Shown: positions 56,576-59,270 of the stretch, in pieces | Position numbering within the stretch: the first letter of the stretch is position 1 | How the letters are laid out: each line of letters begins with the position of its first letter | Assembly: GCA_937941095.1 (NCBI GenBank) | Contig: CALDYJ010000003.1 | Span: 1 to 59,270 of the forward strand | DNA length: 59,270 nucleotides | From: an uncultured Saprospiraceae bacterium | GTDB lineage: Bacteria > Bacteroidota > Bacteroidia > Chitinophagales > Saprospiraceae | Direction of reading: 5' to 3' | Made by a program: the position numbers and the translations under genes | The notes under the pieces: generated by a model | Told to the model about the DNA's origin: nothing | Database searches by the model: none | The model's input: the letters and a program-made list of their open reading frames with translations, nothing else

Positions 56576-58423
56576 ATGAAAGAAAAAAGGAAGAAAAGTG
56601 TCGATAAAAATGACTCCAAAAAGGTTGCCAAACTTAAGCGTTTGCGTAAAATTGACTATTTCGGTCAAAATTTTTGGCGAAAAAACCTCTTTGGAGCACT
56701 CATAATCTTCTTTTTAGGAACAGGCTTGTATTTGTCGACCATTACATTTGAATATGTATTAGATGATAAAATTGTTTTTACTGAAAATTCTTTTGTGAAA
56801 GAAGGATTTGGAGGGACATGGAATATATTAAGCAAAGATTCCTTTTATGGTTATTTTAATGAGCAGAAAAATCTCGTTGCTGGGGGAAGATACAGGCCCT
56901 TGTCTATCGTAAGCTTTGCTTGGGAATATGGAATTTTTGGCCAGAAAAAAGGGGTAAGCCATTTTATAAACGCTTTGTTTTATGGACTGAGTTGCCTCTT
57001 AATTTTTAGAGTCTTAGCCTTGTTGTTCTATGAGCATGAAAAAAGAGCAAATTGGTATTTTAGCATTCCTTTTATAGCAGCTATTTTATTTGCCCTTCAC
57101 CCAGTTCATACTGAGGTTGTTGCAAATGTAAAAGGGCGTGATGAGATTATGGCATTAATCGGTGCCATGTCTGCTATTTATTTCTCCTATCGATACCTTC
57201 AAAAAGGTACTATAATTAATTTAGTGCTTTCTGCGCTTTGCTTTTTTCTTGGTGCGCTTTCAAAAGAAAATACATTGACATTTATTTTAATTATACCATT
57301 TACACTGTGGTATTTTTCTAAAGCTCCAATGAAGAAGATTGCCATCGCTTTTCTTCCGATACTATTAACAACAATTGGCTATTTGGTGATGAGGTATTCC
57401 ATCATAGGACCGGGCAGTACCAAAGAAGTAAATGATTTAATGAATAATCCTTTTGTAGGGATGAACACAAGTGAGCGGTTTGCTACAATCTTTTACACCT
57501 TGTGGGAATATTTACGATTATCAATTTTTCCACATCCTTTGACGCACGATTATTATCCATATCATATCCCTAAATCTACTTTCTCAGATCCAATACCAAT
57601 TTTATCCTTAATTACCTATGTGGGAATGGGGATTGTTGGCGTATTGGGATTTATTAAAAAATCTGTACCATCCTATTGCATCTGGTTTTATCTTTTTACT
57701 TTATTTATTACTTCAAATATTTTATTTCCTATAGGGACTTTCATGAATGAAAGATTCATTTATATGTCCTCCTTAGGGTTTTGTATATTTTTGGCTTGGC
57801 TTTTAGGGTACTATTTGCCGCAAAAAACAAAGTCAATAATTCCGAAAATTTTGCTTGGAATAATTTGCCTTGGTTTTGGAATAAAAACACTTTTAAGAGT
57901 CCCAGATTGGAAAGATCGAAACTCTTTAAATCGTTCCGCTATTAAGGTTTCACCAAACAGTGCTAGAGCAAATTTATTTATGGGCACAGCGATATTTGAA
58001 ACGCAATATTTAAAGTCTGAGGATAGAGAAGAAAAACAATTGCTACTAAAGCAAGTTGCTATGCACATAGATAAAGCCATAGAAATACATCCTCAATATG
58101 GATCAGCGTTAACTATGGATGCGGGGGTAGAAACTGAAGAGTACAGGTTTCATAAAGACCTTGATAAATTATTAAGAGAATTTGAACGAATATTAATGAG
58201 GAAAACTAATGTTCCTCATATTATAAATTATTGTAATTATTTAAACAAACAGGTTACAGATAATACAAGGTCAAAATTGATTAGTTTTTACTACAAAATA
58301 GGGAGCTTTTTTGCAGATACCAGAAAAGATAAAAAAACTGCAGCGACTTATTTTAATCTTGGTTTAAAAATAGCCCCTAACAATACTCAACTAAATCAGG
58401 CCCTTCAGCGAGTTTCTAAATAA
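56576..58423 (+). CDS. TMTC-like membrane glycosyltransferase with TPR tail
   Basis: A 615-residue inner-membrane protein: charged N-terminus, TM1 about 40-60, an extracytoplasmic loop with LDDKIVFTENSFVKEG and GGRYRPLSIVSFAWEY, then about nine more helices (130-460), and a TPR-like soluble tail (about 470-615: NSARANLFMGTAIFE, KIAPNNTQLNQAL at the end). The motif HPVHTEVVANVKGRDE (about 174-190) and GALSKENTLTFIL match the TMTC/DUF1736 (GT-C) family; in animals TMTC enzymes O-mannosylate cadherins from dolichol-phosphate mannose. Proposed role here: sugar transfer from polyprenyl phosphate to exported proteins (inferred). The donor could come from the DPM1-like gene 5 kb upstream. Confidence 0.82.
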   Translation: MKEKRKKSVDKNDSKKVAKLKRLRKIDYFGQNFWRKNLFGALIIFFLGTGLYLSTITFEYVLDDKIVFTENSFVKEGFGGTWNILSKDSFYGYFNEQKNLVAGGRYRPLSIVSFAWEYGIFGQKKGVSHFINALFYGLSCLLIFRVLALLFYEHEKRANWYFSIPFIAAILFALHPVHTEVVANVKGRDEIMALIGAMSAIYFSYRYLQKGTIINLVLSALCFFLGALSKENTLTFILIIPFTLWYFSKAPMKKIAIAFLPILLTTIGYLVMRYSIIGPGSTKEVNDLMNNPFVGMNTSERFATIFYTLWEYLRLSIFPHPLTHDYYPYHIPKSTFSDPIPILSLITYVGMGIVGVLGFIKKSVPSYCIWFYLFTLFITSNILFPIGTFMNERFIYMSSLGFCIFLAWLLGYYLPQKTKSIIPKILLGIICLGFGIKTLLRVPDWKDRNSLNRSAIKVSPNSARANLFMGTAIFETQYLKSEDREEKQLLLKQVAMHIDKAIEIHPQYGSALTMDAGVETEEYRFHKDLDKLLREFERILMRKTNVPHIINYCNYLNKQVTDNTRSKLISFYYKIGSFFADTRKDKKTAATYFNLGLKIAPNNTQLNQALQRVSK

Positions 58424-58502
58424 ATTTCATTCCCTCCCCAACCTTTTTTTATCATTTGTCAGTCTATGTGAATAGAATAATTAATGATAAAAAACTTTAA
58501 AA

Positions 58503-59270
58503 ATGAAATTTACTACTAAAACTATTCTCATCACTCTTTTGCTAGGAGTGATTTGCTTTATGAACCAGAGTTGTTTAAAAGATGAATGTGAAGGCAAAAG
58601 CACCTATATTCAATTTGTCCCAATCTATAAGCAAGTTGACGAAATTAGAACCGACATCAAGACTGAAGGACCAAGAGAGCTTTGTAAGCCTGGAAAATTA
58701 TTTTACTACAATGATTTCATATTCGTAAATGAATTTCGTGAAGGAGTTCATGTGATTGATAATCGAAACAGCGACAACCCTATTAATGTTGCTTTCATTA
58801 AAATACCTGGCAACGTTGATGTTGCAGTCAAAGGAAACATCATGTATGCTGACAATTATATTGATCTAATTGCATTAGACATAACGGACCCAACAAATCC
58901 TATTTACAAAGCTAGAACTACAGATGTCTTTAACTCTTTTGCATTGGATGAAACTTTAGGCCATCTCGTATATTATCAAGAAACCGAGATTACAGAAGAA
59001 GTTGATTGTACGGATCCTAACTTTGGAGGGTCTTGGTGGCAAAGGGGAAATGATGTTTTTGTTTCGGAAGATCTTGCACCTTCCAATCAAGGTGGATTTG
59101 GAGGAAATGATGTAAATTTAGGTGGATTACCTGGAGGCATTGCAGGATCTTTTGCAAGTTTTTCAGTTATTGGAGAATTCTTGTACGTCATTGATGATTC
59201 AAGTTTAGATGCTTTTAATCTTTCAGACCCTTGCAATCCAGTTTTCTTTAGCGAAACTTTTGTAGAGTGG
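58503..59270 (+). CDS. LVIVD-repeat lipoprotein (partial, cut by window edge)
   Basis: Read directly; no stop before the edge, 256 codons visible. The start MKFTTKTILITLLLGVICFMNQSC gives a lipoprotein signal with lipobox Cys (NQSC). Blades of an LVIVD-type propeller are visible: FVNEFREGVHVIDNRNSDNP, IMYADNYIDLIALDITDPTNP, FLYVIDDSSLDAFNLSDPCNP, each with the V/A-D-I/N-x-x-P pattern. Such proteins are extracellular and their activity is usually unknown. It begins 80 bp after the TMTC-like gene and may be its neighbour in one unit. Confidence 0.85.
   Translation, partial: MKFTTKTILITLLLGVICFMNQSCLKDECEGKSTYIQFVPIYKQVDEIRTDIKTEGPRELCKPGKLFYYNDFIFVNEFREGVHVIDNRNSDNPINVAFIKIPGNVDVAVKGNIMYADNYIDLIALDITDPTNPIYKARTTDVFNSFALDETLGHLVYYQETEITEEVDCTDPNFGGSWWQRGNDVFVSEDLAPSNQGGFGGNDVNLGGLPGGIAGSFASFSVIGEFLYVIDDSSLDAFNLSDPCNPVFFSETFVEW

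Overview
The window looks like a chromosome segment of a low-GC, free-living (probably marine) member of the Bacteroidota, most likely near the Saprospiraceae. The evidence is gene content and style. At least seven proteins end in type IX secretion (T9SS) sorting domains: five type A and two gliding-associated type B. There are many Bacteroidota-specific families (DUF4292, DUF6427, DUF5691, DUF6923, DUF2279). atpD and atpC sit apart from the rest of the ATP synthase genes, a TAnnTTTG-type promoter precedes atpD, and clear Shine-Dalgarno sequences are rare. I saw no tRNA, rRNA, CRISPR array, transposase or integrase.

Layout. 1-2.3 kb: two DsbD-alpha-like periplasmic proteins (one cut by the edge) and an unknown secreted protein. 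2.3-7.6 kb: a tight minus-strand operon in transcription order TPR protein, DUF4292 lipoprotein, EnvC-like peptidase homologue, DUF6427 membrane protein, purQ. 7.8-13.9 kb: pyk, then acpP-fabF-rnc with a SWIM-protein-like gene, then an alpha/beta hydrolase. 14.1-17.2 kb: ECF sigma factor, MarR regulator, and an acyl-CoA dehydrogenase preceded by two matching perfect palindromes. 17.3-24.1 kb: a 1760-residue T9SS cargo protein with about 19 Cys-containing repeats, and a DUF5691 protein. 24.2-31 kb: a GIN-domain lipoprotein, atpDC, a VOC protein, and the divergent pair katG/oxyR.

31.2-38.2 kb holds three T9SS cargo genes (a subtilisin/beta-helix protease and two others). The block is bracketed by near-identical 36-bp direct repeats, which suggests an accessory insertion. 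38.3-42 kb: a small lipoprotein, birA, rsfS, ftsH. 42-49.8 kb: a two-component system divergent from a PDZ-domain cargo protein, a pappalysin-type protease, a DUF2279 protein and a prohibitin-like protein. 49.9-59.3 kb: a TlpA-like lipoprotein, a DPM1-like glycosyltransferase, an outer-membrane barrel protein, two overlapping lipoprotein genes, a second DUF6923/type B cargo protein, a TMTC-like membrane glycosyltransferase and a partial LVIVD-repeat lipoprotein.

The most interesting themes are: (i) the repeat-bracketed secreted-protein block; (ii) the giant repeat protein, in which nearly every repeat carries a Bacteroidota O-glycosylation-type sequon, in the same window as a DPM1-like and a TMTC-like glycosyltransferase; (iii) the twin 22-bp palindromes exactly 52 bp apart upstream of the acyl-CoA dehydrogenase; (iv) a sensor kinase with a Cys cluster in its periplasmic domain, divergent from a PDZ cargo protein that also has a Cys cluster; (v) degenerate heptanucleotide tandem repeats in intergenic DNA.
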